Source: an uncultured Colwellia sp.
Lineage (GTDB): Bacteria; Pseudomonadota; Gammaproteobacteria; Enterobacterales; Alteromonadaceae
DNA: 25,685 nt
Assembly: GCA_913020705.1 (NCBI GenBank)
Contig: CAJWBY010000052.1
Location: 1 to 25,685 of the forward strand
Direction: 5' to 3'
Numbering within the stretch: position 1 is the first letter of the stretch; each line of letters begins with the position of its first letter. Below the pieces are notes generated by a model. That model ran no database searches and was not told the origin of the DNA. It was given only the letters and a program-made list of their open reading frames with translations. Shown here piece by piece: positions 1-8,007 of this stretch. The position numbers and the translations under genes were made by a program.

Positions 1-278
1 TCTAACCAATTTATTTCCTTACTCCGGTTTTCTTGGGCGAAAACAAGCATTTTATTTGAAATATCAACACCAATAGTGTGTTGGTATTTACTGGCTAATA
101 TGTCGGTGAAAAATCCCGTGCCCGATCCCAAATCAACAACAGTTATATCTGATCTGTTAGGCAACAATGACATTAAATTTTTACCCGTATAGCGTTGTAA
201 TCGAGATGAAACATCATACGACTTACTCGCTGAGCCAAATGATTTGGCTATTTTAATCCTGTTTAATACATCAGGCAT
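1..278 (-). CDS. bioC: Malonyl-ACP O-methyltransferase BioC (partial, C-terminus outside window)
   Basis: SAM-dependent methyltransferase that methylates the free carboxyl of malonyl-ACP so that fatty-acid synthesis can build the pimeloyl chain of biotin. About 92 N-terminal residues are visible, starting [18 protein letters not shown]. The class I methyltransferase motif I reads VVDLGSGTGF (residues 47-56), followed by an acidic strand end in IGVDIS (D72) and a KMLVFAQ helix, as in BioC. The ATG at 278 overlaps the bioF stop codon by one base (TAATG), so translation is probably coupled to bioF. The gene runs off the left edge, and its C-terminal half and any following bioD are not visible. 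The gene order bioB-bioF-bioC makes the assignment firm despite the truncation. Confidence 0.9.
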   Translation of the reverse strand, partial: MPDVLNRIKIAKSFGSASKSYDVSSRLQRYTGKNLMSLLPNRSDITVVDLGSGTGFFTDILASKYQHTIGVDISNKMLVFAQENRSKEINWL

Positions 279-1417
279 TAATTTAAAACCTCATTCAATG
301 TGTTCGCTAAATACATGATATCTTTATCTTTATGCTTTGCTGTAATGGTAACGCGTAACCTAGAACTATTCTTGGCAACCGTTGGTGGTCTTATTGCGGT
401 TAACCAAATACCTTTGTTTTTGAGTTTTTGACAGACATCAAGTGCTTTATCTTCACTACCAATAATAATAGCTTGAATAGATGAAGATGAAGGAATTATT
501 TGAATACTGTCATCAAGTTTATCTGTTAAAAGTTCACTTAATTGCGAGATATTATCTCTGCGCCAAGATTCATTTTTAGCCAGTTTAATGCTTGATTTTG
601 TTGCCCATGCTACAGCTGGGGAAATTGCAGTTGAATAAATATAATGACGAGAAAAGTTAACAAGATATTGATACATATCTTCATCACAAGCGATAAATGC
701 TCCACTCGTTGCTAGCGCTTTGCCAAAAGTTGCCATAACAATATCTATATTACCAAAACTACTACTACCCTGACCTGATTCACCAATGACACCAATACTG
801 TGAGCGTCATCCATATAAAGCATAGCTTTTTGTTGTTTAGAAATATTAATGAGTTGGCTGACATCGGCACAATCGCCATCCATACTAAAAACACCTTCAG
901 AGACTATGAGCTTATTTTCAACGTTGCTTTTAATTAAATATTTTTCAAGTTGCTGGTGATCATTATGTAAATAACGCTTAACAAGGGCATCACTTGATAA
1001 AGCACCGTCTATCAAAGAAGCGTGACTTAGTTTATCTAAAAAGAACTGACTATCTTTATTACCTAATGTTTGTAATACACCTGAATTAGCGCCAAAGCCA
1101 CTGCTATAAAGTAAACAACGTGGTTTATTTAGCCATTCGCAGACGTCTTCTTCTAAAGCTCGGTGCGCGTAATGAAACCCCGTGATCAAACTTGAAGCAC
1201 TGGCACCGCTACCGAATTTATCAACACCCTCTTGAAGTGCTTTGTTTATTTCGTGGTGATGGTTTAAACCGAGGTAATCATTAGAGGAGAAATTTAAGTA
1301 CCTTTTGCCTGACACAACTATTTCTCGGCCATTTTGCTCGCTTATACATTGGCGTTGACGGTATTGTGATTTTTCTTTTTGCTGAGCAACTTGCTCAGCA
1401 ATAAAGTTAAAAGACAT
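278..1417 (-). CDS. bioF: 8-amino-7-oxononanoate synthase
   Basis: PLP enzyme of the alpha-oxoamine synthase family. It condenses L-alanine with pimeloyl-ACP/CoA to give 8-amino-7-oxononanoate (KAPA) with loss of CO2. The protein has 379 residues, a normal BioF length. Visible family motifs are SSNDYLGL (44-51), EGVFSMDGD (174-182), the cofactor-binding [10 protein letters not shown] (203-212) and [10 protein letters not shown] (230-239), where K233 is the expected Schiff-base lysine. It lies 35 bp after bioB and overlaps the bioC start by one base, so it is the middle gene of a bioBFC operon. The ATG at 1417 has only a weak purine-rich stretch upstream, so it may rely on translation from bioB. 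Confidence 0.96.
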   Translation of the reverse strand: MSFNFIAEQVAQQKEKSQYRQRQCISEQNGREIVVSGKRYLNFSSNDYLGLNHHHEINKALQEGVDKFGSGASASSLITGFHYAHRALEEDVCEWLNKPRCLLYSSGFGANSGVLQTLGNKDSQFFLDKLSHASLIDGALSSDALVKRYLHNDHQQLEKYLIKSNVENKLIVSEGVFSMDGDCADVSQLINISKQQKAMLYMDDAHSIGVIGESGQGSSSFGNIDIVMATFGKALATSGAFIACDEDMYQYLVNFSRHYIYSTAISPAVAWATKSSIKLAKNESWRRDNISQLSELLTDKLDDSIQIIPSSSSIQAIIIGSEDKALDVCQKLKNKGIWLTAIRPPTVAKNSSRLRVTITAKHKDKDIMYLANTLNEVLN

Positions 1418-1452
1418 AGATTTAAGTTTAACTCTTATTCTGTGCGCAATAT

Positions 1453-2499
1453 TTACAAAGAAGCGTCGTAAAACAATTCTTTGTTCTGCTGATTCACGAC
1501 AGCTGTTGTTATTTGCTGCTCTGTATTATCATCTTCAGTCGCAACTGTTTCAGTATTAATGCCTAATTTGGCAAACAACTGCATATCTTTATTAGCTTCT
1601 GGATTCCCTGTTGTTAACAATTTACAACCGTAGAATATTGAATTAGCACCCGCTAAAAAACACATTGCTTGCATTTGTTCATTCATCGCATCTCGACCAG
1701 CTGATAAACGAACATGACTTTTCGGCATCATGATACGTGCTATAGCGATACAACGGATGAAGTCAAACGCATCTAAATCGTCAACATTTGCTAGTGGTGT
1801 ACCTTCAATTTTAACTAACATGTTAATAGGTACACTTTCAGGGTGCTTAGGTAAGTTAGCTAATTGTGCTAAAAACGATGCTCTGTCTTGTGCTTTTTCA
1901 CCTAACCCAACGATACCACCACTACAGACTTTCATACCAGAATCACGAACATTCTGTAAAGTATCTAATCTATCTTGGTAGCTGCGTGTGGTTATTATAG
2001 AATTATAATGTTCTGGAGATGTATCAAGGTTATGGTTGTAATAGTCTAAACCAGCTTCTTGTAATTCATCTGCTTGACCTCCATCAATCATGCCAAGTGT
2101 CATACAGGTTTCTAATCCCATAGCTTTAACACCTTTAACCATTTCGATAACGTAAGGCATATCACGTGCTTTTGGATTTCTCCAACCCGCTCCCATACAA
2201 AAGCGCGTTGACCCTTGATCTTTCGCAATTTTTGCGGCTTCGAGTACTTTTTCAACTTCCATTAAACGTTCTTTTTTAACATCTGTATTGTATCGAGCAC
2301 TTTGAGAGCAATATTTACAGTCTTCAGGGCAAGCACCTGTTTTTATCGATAACAGGGTGCTGACTTGTACTTCATTAGGGTTAAAGTGTTCACGATGAAC
2401 GGTTTGAGCTTGAAACATAAGATCACTAAAAGGAAGAGCAAAAAACGCTTCAACTTCAGCTATTGACCAATCATGACGCGTGATATTTGTTTGAGACAT
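1453..2499 (-). CDS. bioB: Biotin synthase (radical SAM)
   Basis: Radical-SAM enzyme that inserts sulfur into dethiobiotin in the last step of biotin synthesis. The protein has 348 residues. The [4Fe-4S] cysteines are C57, C61 and C64 in ACPEDCKYC. The ligands of the sulfur-donating [2Fe-2S] cluster are also present: C101, C132, C192 and R264, each four positions later than in the E. coli enzyme. YNHNLDT and the SAGRD motif are conserved. It is the first gene of the leftward bio operon, divergent from bioA across 113 bp. A short AAGG lies six bases before the ATG at 2499. All known catalytic residues are intact, so I expect a functional enzyme. Confidence 0.98.
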   Translation of the reverse strand: MSQTNITRHDWSIAEVEAFFALPFSDLMFQAQTVHREHFNPNEVQVSTLLSIKTGACPEDCKYCSQSARYNTDVKKERLMEVEKVLEAAKIAKDQGSTRFCMGAGWRNPKARDMPYVIEMVKGVKAMGLETCMTLGMIDGGQADELQEAGLDYYNHNLDTSPEHYNSIITTRSYQDRLDTLQNVRDSGMKVCSGGIVGLGEKAQDRASFLAQLANLPKHPESVPINMLVKIEGTPLANVDDLDAFDFIRCIAIARIMMPKSHVRLSAGRDAMNEQMQAMCFLAGANSIFYGCKLLTTGNPEANKDMQLFAKLGINTETVATEDDNTEQQITTAVVNQQNKELFYDASL

Positions 2500-2564
2500 G
2501 TGAAACCTTAACTATAAATATATAAATGTGAAAATTGCATCGCTAAATATTAGCAGGTAATCTA

Positions 2565-2586
2565 TGTGGCAGTCATTAATTGTCAA
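2565..2586 (-). promoter_or_regulatory. Candidate bioB promoter (-35 TTGACA)
   Basis: On the minus strand a perfect TTGACA (2586-2581) is followed after 16 bases by TAGATT, which matches the -10 consensus at 4 of 6 positions. This would start transcription near position 2557, giving a bioBFC leader of roughly 60 bases. It lies under the candidate BirA operator, as expected for biotin-repressed transcription. The -10 is weak. Confidence 0.4.
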
Positions 2587-2612
2587 CATAAAAAAACGCT
2601 CAAGCTTTACAT
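2580..2612. promoter_or_regulatory. Candidate BirA (biotin repressor) operator in the bioB/bioA divergent region
   Basis: The half-sites TTGTCAACA (2580-2588) and GCTTTACAT (2604-2612) are separated by 15 bases. Each matches the gammaproteobacterial BirA half-site TTGTAAACC / GGTTTACAA at 7 of 9 positions, and the spacing fits known BirA sites. The left half overlaps a consensus -35 box for bioB (TTGACA on the minus strand, 2586-2581), and the right half abuts the bioA ATG. The match is degenerate and was found by eye, so this is a plausible inference supported mainly by its position. Confidence 0.5.
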
Positions 2613-3914
2613 ATGAATAAAAAACATACAAATATAATTGATTTTGATAAAAAACACGTTTGGCATCCTTATACATCGATGTCGAATCCCTTGCCTTCTT
2701 ATTTAGTTGAGTCAGCCGAAGGTGTTCATATCAAACTTGCTTCTGGCGAGAAACTTGTTGATGGCATGTCATCATGGTGGTCAGTATTGCATGGCTATAA
2801 TCATCCGAAATTGAACCAAGCCTTAATAGATCAAACCCAAAAAATGGCACATGTTATGTTTGGAGGTTTGACCCATGAACCTGCAATTAACTTGTGTAAA
2901 AAACTCATAGATATGACACCAGAACCCTTACAGAAAGTATTTTTGTCAGACTCGGGCTCTGTATCAGTAGAAGTCGCCATAAAAATGTCTTTGCAATACT
3001 GGCATAGCCAAGGGAAAAGCGAGAAACATAAATTACTAACCGTCAAAAATGGTTATCATGGAGATACCTTTGCTGCTATGTCAGTATGTGATCCAGTCAA
3101 TGGAATGCATCAGATATTTGAATCGGTATTGATGAAAAATATTTTTGCTCCCGCGCCCCAAAGCGACTTTTACGAACAATGGGATGCAAATGAATTAATT
3201 GTCTTAGAGAATTTTTTTAAAACACACCATAATGAAATCGCTGCATTTATTATCGAACCAATTGTTCAAGGCGCTGGTGGCATGCGTTTTTATCACCCTG
3301 AATATTTGAAGGCCTGTAGATACTTATGTACAAAGTACGACGTATTATTTATTGCTGATGAAATTGCTACTGGTTTAGGTAGAACAGGTAAATTATTTGG
3401 ATGTAATTGGGCTGAAATAAGTCCAGATATTATGTGTTTAGGCAAAACATTAACGGGTGGTTACATGACACTTGCAGCCACTTTATGTACAGAACACATT
3501 GCAGAAACCATCAGTAATGGTGAAGCTGGATGTTTTATGCATGGTCCTACTTTTATGGCTAATCCACTTGCTTGTGCAGTAGCAAATGCAAGTTTAGCAT
3601 TATTAGAAACAGGTGAATGGCGACAGCAAGTTAACTTTATTGAATCATTCCTGAAACAGTATTTACTACCTTTAAACAGTCATAAAAGCGTAATAAATGC
3701 TCGGGTATTAGGTGGAATTGGCGTAATTGAAACACATTCGCCTGTTAATATGGCTACTATACAAAAGAGATTTGTTGAATTAGGTGTTTGGATCAGACCA
3801 TTCGGTAGGCTTATCTATATCATGCCGCCATTTATTAGTAATGAAGATGATTTAGAGATGTTAGTTAATGCTATTAGCACTGTACTTGATGAAGAACAGT
3901 GCTTTAATAGATAA
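2613..3914 (+). CDS. bioA: Adenosylmethionine-8-amino-7-oxononanoate aminotransferase
   Basis: PLP class III aminotransferase that converts KAPA to 7,8-diaminopelargonic acid with S-adenosylmethionine as amino donor. The protein has 433 residues. The N-terminus has the BioA signature HVWHPYTSM (15-23), followed by MSSWWSVLHGY (52-62), GYHGDT (147-152), the cofactor aspartate in ADEIATGLGRTG (248-259, D249) and CLGKTLTGGYM with K278 as the Schiff-base lysine. It diverges from bioBFC, as in E. coli. The ATG at 2613 has no clear Shine-Dalgarno sequence and the candidate BirA site touches it, so the start region is unusual, but the conserved N-terminal motif leaves little room for a later start. 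Confidence 0.97.
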   Translation: MNKKHTNIIDFDKKHVWHPYTSMSNPLPSYLVESAEGVHIKLASGEKLVDGMSSWWSVLHGYNHPKLNQALIDQTQKMAHVMFGGLTHEPAINLCKKLIDMTPEPLQKVFLSDSGSVSVEVAIKMSLQYWHSQGKSEKHKLLTVKNGYHGDTFAAMSVCDPVNGMHQIFESVLMKNIFAPAPQSDFYEQWDANELIVLENFFKTHHNEIAAFIIEPIVQGAGGMRFYHPEYLKACRYLCTKYDVLFIADEIATGLGRTGKLFGCNWAEISPDIMCLGKTLTGGYMTLAATLCTEHIAETISNGEAGCFMHGPTFMANPLACAVANASLALLETGEWRQQVNFIESFLKQYLLPLNSHKSVINARVLGGIGVIETHSPVNMATIQKRFVELGVWIRPFGRLIYIMPPFISNEDDLEMLVNAISTVLDEEQCFNR

Positions 3915-3954
3915 AACATTGTTTAAATTTAGATAATTTTAACTATGTTTAAAG

Positions 3955-3980
3955 TTGCAAGCTTATGGGTAAGTTTGCAA
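3955..3980. terminator. Hairpin between convergent bioA and the 126-residue membrane gene
   Basis: The arms TTGCAAGCTTA (3955-3965) and TAAGTTTGCAA (3970-3980) pair over 11 bp with one G-U wobble around a TGGG loop. The hairpin straddles the stop codon of the leftward gene. In that direction it is followed by a short CTTTAAAC stretch rather than a long U-run, so it is at best a modest terminator, possibly serving both converging genes. Confidence 0.45.
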
Positions 3981-4343
3981 TTCATTAAGTTTAACTAAAA
4001 TGTACATTACCCAAGCAATCGTAACAGTAAGCAACAACACCAAATTAAAATGTTTGCTGTCACGTTTTCTTCTGCTTCTATAATGATCAAGTACCAGGCA
4101 AAAATAACTGCACAAAGCACTTACCCAAAGTACGATATATAAATAGCCAGTTAAAGGTGCCAACCAAAACTGTCTAATTTCAATATCTCTAAATCGCAGT
4201 AAACCATAATCCTGATCTGGCGCCGCATAATAAGACATAACGATGGCAAAGATGAATAATACCCATCCACTTAATGCTAAAATCCTTGTTAACACTACCC
4301 CTATATCTGTAGAACTCCGTCTGTTTTTAATATCCAATATCAT
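3963..4343 (-). CDS. Small three-helix membrane protein, function unknown
   Basis: I do not recognise this 126-residue protein. Three hydrophobic segments at about residues 17-40, 61-85 and 99-118 predict an inner-membrane protein. A basic loop (HYRSRRKRDSKH, 87-98) between helices 2 and 3 would by the positive-inside rule lie in the cytoplasm. A short polar stretch (APDQDYGLLRFRDIEIRQ) would then be periplasmic. No catalytic or metal-binding motif is visible. It stands alone, divergent from asnS and convergent with bioA, with a hairpin over its stop codon. Codon usage resembles the neighbours. Its reality rests on full-length hydrophobic organisation and a clear ATG in a slot not covered by another gene. 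Confidence 0.75.
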   Translation of the reverse strand: MILDIKNRRSSTDIGVVLTRILALSGWVLFIFAIVMSYYAAPDQDYGLLRFRDIEIRQFWLAPLTGYLYIVLWVSALCSYFCLVLDHYRSRRKRDSKHFNLVLLLTVTIAWVMYILVKLNELQTYP

Positions 4344-4398
4344 TGATTTAATACCTCTAAAGTCAATATTACTGTTTTTTGTTTTTATATAGACCGGA

Positions 4399-4419
4399 TT
4401 AGCAAGTTTTACTTGTTAA
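4399..4419. repeat. Inverted repeat upstream of asnS
   Basis: TTAGCAAGT (4399-4407) and ACTTGTTAA (4411-4419) form nine pairs with one G-U around TTT. It sits in the 192-bp divergent gap between the small membrane gene and asnS, about 115 bp before the asnS start. No U-run follows it, so an operator or leader hairpin is more likely than a terminator. Its role is unknown. Confidence 0.4.
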
Positions 4420-4535
4420 ACGCAGTAGTAAAGGTAACATATCACACCTTAAAGTTAGTGCAATATATTCAGCGTCAAAAACTGCATGTATGTACAAAAA
4501 ACCACACAATAATTCAATAAAGAAAGAGGTTGATA

Positions 4536-5936
4536 ATGTCAGTTATCTCAATCACTGATGTGCTTGCTGGAAAATATCCAGTAAGTGAAGCAGTTACAAT
4601 ACACGGTTGGATACGAACTCGCCGTGATTCTAAAGCCGGTATTTCATTTCTAGCCGTTCATGATGGTTCATGTTTTGATGCTATTCAAGCTATCGCGCCA
4701 AGTGATCTCGATAATTATCAATCAGAAGTTTTGAAACTCACCACTGGTGCTGCTGTTAAAGTAACTGGTATTTTGGTTGAGTCTCCCGGTAAAGGACAAT
4801 CATTCGAAATTCAAGCAACTAACGTTGAAGTTTTAGGATTGGTTGATGATCCTGATACCTACCCTATGGCAGCAAAACGCCATAGCATCGAATTTTTACG
4901 TGAGCAAGCTCATTTACGTGCTCGCACCAATATAGGTGGTGCAGTCGCTCGTGTTCGAAATACTTTGGCTCAAGCAGTTCATCGCTTTTTGCATAGTAAA
5001 GGTTACTTTTGGATAAGCACACCGTTAATCACCGGTAGTGATTGTGAAGGTGCTGGCGAGATGTTCCGCGTAAGTACGCTTGATATGGAAAATTTACCAC
5101 GTACTGATAAAGGCGATGTTGATTACACAAAAGATTTCTTTGGTAAAGAAACATTCTTAACGGTTTCAGGACAATTAAACGTAGAAACATACGCATGTGC
5201 CCTTTCAAAAGTTTATACTTTTGGACCAACATTCCGCGCAGAAAATTCAAATACAACTCGTCATTTAGCTGAGTTTTGGATGATAGAGCCAGAAATTGCA
5301 TTTGCAGATCTATCTGATGCAGCAGATCTTGCAGAAGAAATGTTGAAGTATGTTTTCCAAGCTGTGCTTGATGAACGTAGTGATGACATGGCTTTCTTCC
5401 AACAACGTGTTGATAAAACAGTTGTCGACCGCATGAATTCAGTAATCAATAACGACTTTGTTCGTTTAGATTACACTGATGCAATTACTATTTTAGAAAA
5501 TTGTGATAAGAAATTTGAAAATAAAGTTTCTTGGGGTGTAGATTTAAACTCAGAACATGAGCGTTATTTAGCTGAAGAGCACTTTAACGGCCCTGTAGTT
5601 TTACAAAACTACCCTAAAGATATTAAATCATTCTACATGCGTTTAAATGATGACGGGAAAACTGTTGCCGCAATGGATATATTAGCGCCTGGTATTGGCG
5701 AAATCATTGGTGGTAGTCAACGTGAAGAACGCCTTGACGTGCTTGATGCTCGTTTAGCAGAAATGAATTTAAATCAAGATGATTACAGCTGGTATCGTGA
5801 TTTAAGACGTTATGGCACTGTTCCACATTCTGGTTTTGGTTTAGGTTTTGAACGTTTAGTTGCTTATGCTACTGGTATGCAAAATGTTCGTGACGTTATT
5901 CCTTTCCCAAGAACGCCTAATAACGCCGCATTCTAG
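4536..5936 (+). CDS. asnS: Asparaginyl-tRNA synthetase
   Basis: Class IIb aminoacyl-tRNA synthetase that charges tRNA-Asn in the cytoplasm. The protein has 466 residues, the same length as E. coli AsnS. An N-terminal OB-fold anticodon-binding domain begins [19 protein letters not shown]. The catalytic core shows class II motif 2 ([17 protein letters not shown]) and motif 3 ([10 protein letters not shown]), and the protein ends in [12 protein letters not shown], typical of the family. An upstream in-frame TTG at 4530 exists, but ATG 4536 is preferred because AGAGG (4525-4529) lies exactly six bases before it and the resulting MSV start matches E. coli. It is monocistronic, with a strong terminator 17 bp after the stop. 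Confidence 0.98.
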   Translation: MSVISITDVLAGKYPVSEAVTIHGWIRTRRDSKAGISFLAVHDGSCFDAIQAIAPSDLDNYQSEVLKLTTGAAVKVTGILVESPGKGQSFEIQATNVEVLGLVDDPDTYPMAAKRHSIEFLREQAHLRARTNIGGAVARVRNTLAQAVHRFLHSKGYFWISTPLITGSDCEGAGEMFRVSTLDMENLPRTDKGDVDYTKDFFGKETFLTVSGQLNVETYACALSKVYTFGPTFRAENSNTTRHLAEFWMIEPEIAFADLSDAADLAEEMLKYVFQAVLDERSDDMAFFQQRVDKTVVDRMNSVINNDFVRLDYTDAITILENCDKKFENKVSWGVDLNSEHERYLAEEHFNGPVVLQNYPKDIKSFYMRLNDDGKTVAAMDILAPGIGEIIGGSQREERLDVLDARLAEMNLNQDDYSWYRDLRRYGTVPHSGFGLGFERLVAYATGMQNVRDVIPFPRTPNNAAF

Positions 5937-5952
5937 AAAAATACTGAATAAT

Positions 5953-5978
5953 AAAAACCTCCGTTTGGAGGTTTTTTT
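5953..5978 (+). terminator. Rho-independent terminator of asnS
   Basis: CCTCC (5958-5962) and GGAGG (5967-5971) enclose a GTTT loop. Five A residues before and seven T residues after extend the stem and provide the U-run. The symmetrical A/T flanks mean it could also stop leftward transcription arriving from the GNAT gene. Confidence 0.93.
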
Positions 5979-6150
5979 ATGCTCAAAAATAACGGCCATG
6001 AACTTTATCAGCCATATTTGCTTTCAAGCAATTACAACATTCTGATGTGTTACTTATTTTCCAAATAAATCATAAATACCTATATTCCTTTACACAATTT
6101 CATAGCATGAATGGCTGGAGGTTAAGTCTAAGATAGACAATTTACTAAAG

Positions 6151-6567
6151 CTAAATAAGTTCCTTAACCATAAAGTATTTACAACCTGATTTGGGGTAAT
6201 TTTCTTGTACCCATTTAGTTATATAGCCGTACTTTTTGTAAAATGGCATTGCTTGGAAGTTTAAGGTATCAAGCATACTTAACGAACACCCCCTCCCTAT
6301 AGCTGAACTTTCAAGTTCATATAATATTTTAGAACCAACTTGTTGACCACGGAGTGATTCATCAACCCATAAGGTATTAATTAATAACCAATTACCAAAC
6401 GTTCTGGCAGATGAACCCGCTATAATATTACCTTTGTCATCTTTTATTTGAACCGCTAATGGCTTACGTTCACTAACTTCCCAGTTAGCCCAATTAAATT
6501 CGGCGATTTTCTCATCTAAAAAATCAATTAATTGTTGCTCTGGCTCATCGAGTATTTCTATTATCAT
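6151..6567 (-). CDS. GNAT-family N-acetyltransferase
   Basis: Small (138 residues) single-domain GNAT enzyme, expected to transfer an acetyl group from acetyl-CoA to an unknown amine. The acetyl-CoA pyrophosphate-binding motif A is visible as LRGQQVGSKILYELE (72-86), preceded by the strand LLINTLWVDE and followed by motif B residues FYKKYGY (109-115). It is the last gene of a leftward operon, only 15 bp after the nitroreductase. It could modify a product or protein related to its operon partners, but nothing in the sequence identifies the substrate. No clear terminator follows in the gap 5979-6150, although the asnS terminator could act from this side. Confidence 0.88.
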   Translation of the reverse strand: MIIEILDEPEQQLIDFLDEKIAEFNWANWEVSERKPLAVQIKDDKGNIIAGSSARTFGNWLLINTLWVDESLRGQQVGSKILYELESSAIGRGCSLSMLDTLNFQAMPFYKKYGYITKWVQENYPKSGCKYFMVKELI

Positions 6568-6582
6568 AAGTTAACAAACACC

Positions 6583-7131
6583 CTATAGATAGGAAACATG
6601 ATGCTCTATAGACTTCAACGGTTTTAGTGGAACTTCTTTTGCTGGAGTCCCAATGTAGATAAAACCAATAATATCATTATCGAGGGTAATATTTAATTCA
6701 CGTTTAACTGCGTCATTATAACTGAAGTCACCTGTTCTCCAAACAGCACCAAAACCTAAACTAAATGCTGCCATTTGCATTGAATGTGCACAACAACCAG
6801 CGGCAATAGTTTGTTCAATCTTTGGTACTTTTGCATGTTCCTGATATTGTGTGCTAATGACAATAATTATGGGGGCTCGATAAGGCATGTTTTTAGCCTT
6901 TAGTATCTTTTCTTCACTAAAATTTTGATCTATTGCTGCTTGTTCAAAAACATTACTCAGTTTATCTAAACCTTGATCTTTAATGACAGTAAAAAACCAT
7001 GGTTTTAAACAGCCATGATCTGGTGCTCGCATGCCTGCATTAAGTATAAACTCAATCTCGTTTGAAATAGGTGCAGGAGAAATCAATCTTGGGGTCGATT
7101 GTCGTTGCAATAATAATTCTTTAGCATTCAT
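6583..7131 (-). CDS. YdjA-type nitroreductase family oxidoreductase
   Basis: FMN-dependent NAD(P)H oxidoreductase of the small nitroreductase family. The protein has 182 residues, and E. coli YdjA (183 residues) is the closest characterised relative I recognise. Shared features are the start ELLLQRQSTPRL with the FMN-contacting arginine, RAPDHGCLKPWFFTVI (35-50), the middle helix AAGCCAHSMQMAAFSLGFG, the VWRTG turn and the IGFIYIGTP strand near the end. Its physiological substrate is unknown. The start ATG overlaps the DoxX stop by one base (TAATG), indicating coupled translation. In E. coli ydjA also lies next to and divergent from sppA, so its position here is conserved apart from the inserted DoxX gene. 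Confidence 0.9.
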   Translation of the reverse strand: MNAKELLLQRQSTPRLISPAPISNEIEFILNAGMRAPDHGCLKPWFFTVIKDQGLDKLSNVFEQAAIDQNFSEEKILKAKNMPYRAPIIIVISTQYQEHAKVPKIEQTIAAGCCAHSMQMAAFSLGFGAVWRTGDFSYNDAVKRELNITLDNDIIGFIYIGTPAKEVPLKPLKSIEHHVSYL

Positions 7132-7841
7132 TAATTATATAAACTCTGTTTAACTTTTCGTTGGTAATGATTATAAAGGTAATGATCTATACTGGTAAAG
7201 CGACCAGCACCAATAAAAAACAAAGCAAGTAACATGATGAAATAAGTACTGGCAAATTCGATTCCATTATTAAGGACAACAATGGTGCCATTTTCATATA
7301 ACCATTCAGTGTTGCCATTTTCTTCCAGTAAACCTCTCATTGCTTCTAGACGCGTACCTGTTGCTTCACTATTTTCAAGACTTGCCTGAGCGTTATTAAC
7401 GCCAATCCAGGTCAACATCTTAGCAGGGCTTGTGTCTGGATTCGTTGGCGTTATTGCAAACCAGCCATTATCTGCATGTACAGTTGTCGCAGCGACTATC
7501 ATGGTAAACATTAACGGTATACTGAGTAAACGTGTAAATAAACCCACTAATAATAACCATCCGCCAAAAAATTCGGTCCATGTAGCAATATTCGCTAACA
7601 ACGTTGGGAAAGGTAAGCCTAAGCCCCACTCTGCATTACCAAACCAAGAAATGATATCAGGACTTGTTAAAAAGTTGGCTAAACCTGTCACTTCAGGATT
7701 AATAAATTGCATTTTTCCATAGCCCGCCATAATAAATATGGGTGCTAAATATAAGCGTAATAATAATGATGGTATTCCATCGAAGTTTTTAAGTTGTTCT
7801 ATAAATTTTTGATAGGTATTTATTAATGTTAAAGAGGTCAT
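7131..7841 (-). CDS. DoxX-family inner-membrane protein (HvfX-like)
   Basis: DoxX/SURF4-type four-helix membrane protein of 236 residues. Helices lie at roughly 25-42, 80-100, 103-120 and 192-213. RLYLAPIFIMAGYGKM (29-44) and TEFFGGWLLLVGL (89-101) are typical DoxX segments. A polar insert of about 65 residues (123-190) separates helices 3 and 4 and lengthens the protein beyond the usual 130-160. From memory, DoxX proteins of this size with a WFGNAEWGLGLPFP segment resemble HvfX, found in copper-related RiPP operons, but no precursor peptide or HvfB/HvfC gene is present here. The ATG at 7841 is preferred over an in-frame GTG at 7847; neither has a clear Shine-Dalgarno sequence. It heads the operon with nitroreductase and GNAT genes. 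Confidence 0.85.
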   Translation of the reverse strand: MTSLTLINTYQKFIEQLKNFDGIPSLLLRLYLAPIFIMAGYGKMQFINPEVTGLANFLTSPDIISWFGNAEWGLGLPFPTLLANIATWTEFFGGWLLLVGLFTRLLSIPLMFTMIVAATTVHADNGWFAITPTNPDTSPAKMLTWIGVNNAQASLENSEATGTRLEAMRGLLEENGNTEWLYENGTIVVLNNGIEFASTYFIMLLALFFIGAGRFTSIDHYLYNHYQRKVKQSLYN

Positions 7842-7884
7842 TATCACATCATCTATATAGTAGTTAGGAATATTGATCCATTAT

Positions 7885-7901
7885 GGACTAATAATTAGAC
7901 C
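7885..7901. promoter_or_regulatory. Operator-like pseudo-palindrome upstream of the DoxX gene
   Basis: GGACTAATAATTAGACC is a 17-bp palindrome around a central A with one mismatched pair. It lies 44 bp before the DoxX start codon, in the divergent DoxX/sppA gap, where an operator would be expected. No regulator is identified. Confidence 0.35.
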
Positions 7902-7948
7902 TCACATATGAATAATAACTTTCAATTACACATTTATTTACTATTGAG

Positions 7949-7977
7949 GCTACTTAACTGGACAAAAATTAAGTAGC
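7949..7977. repeat. Perfect 9-bp inverted repeat upstream of sppA
   Basis: GCTACTTAA (7949-7957) and TTAAGTAGC (7969-7977) are perfect inverted copies with an 11-base loop, about 30 bp before the sppA start. It could be an operator for a dimeric regulator or a hairpin in the sppA leader. There is no U-run, so it is not a terminator. Confidence 0.5.
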
Positions 7978-8007
7978 ATAGTTAACAATTATTATTACTG
8001 ACTTATC

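Noticed and set aside
2542..2554. GCTAA-ATA-TTAGC inverted repeat in the bio divergent region
   Set aside because: The arms are only five bases and do not match the BirA half-site. Chance is likely in AT-rich DNA.
5979..6150. Possible small RNA between asnS and the GNAT gene
   Set aside because: Only a weak 5-bp inverted repeat (6126-6138) is seen. There is no promoter-plus-terminator arrangement and no family recognised.
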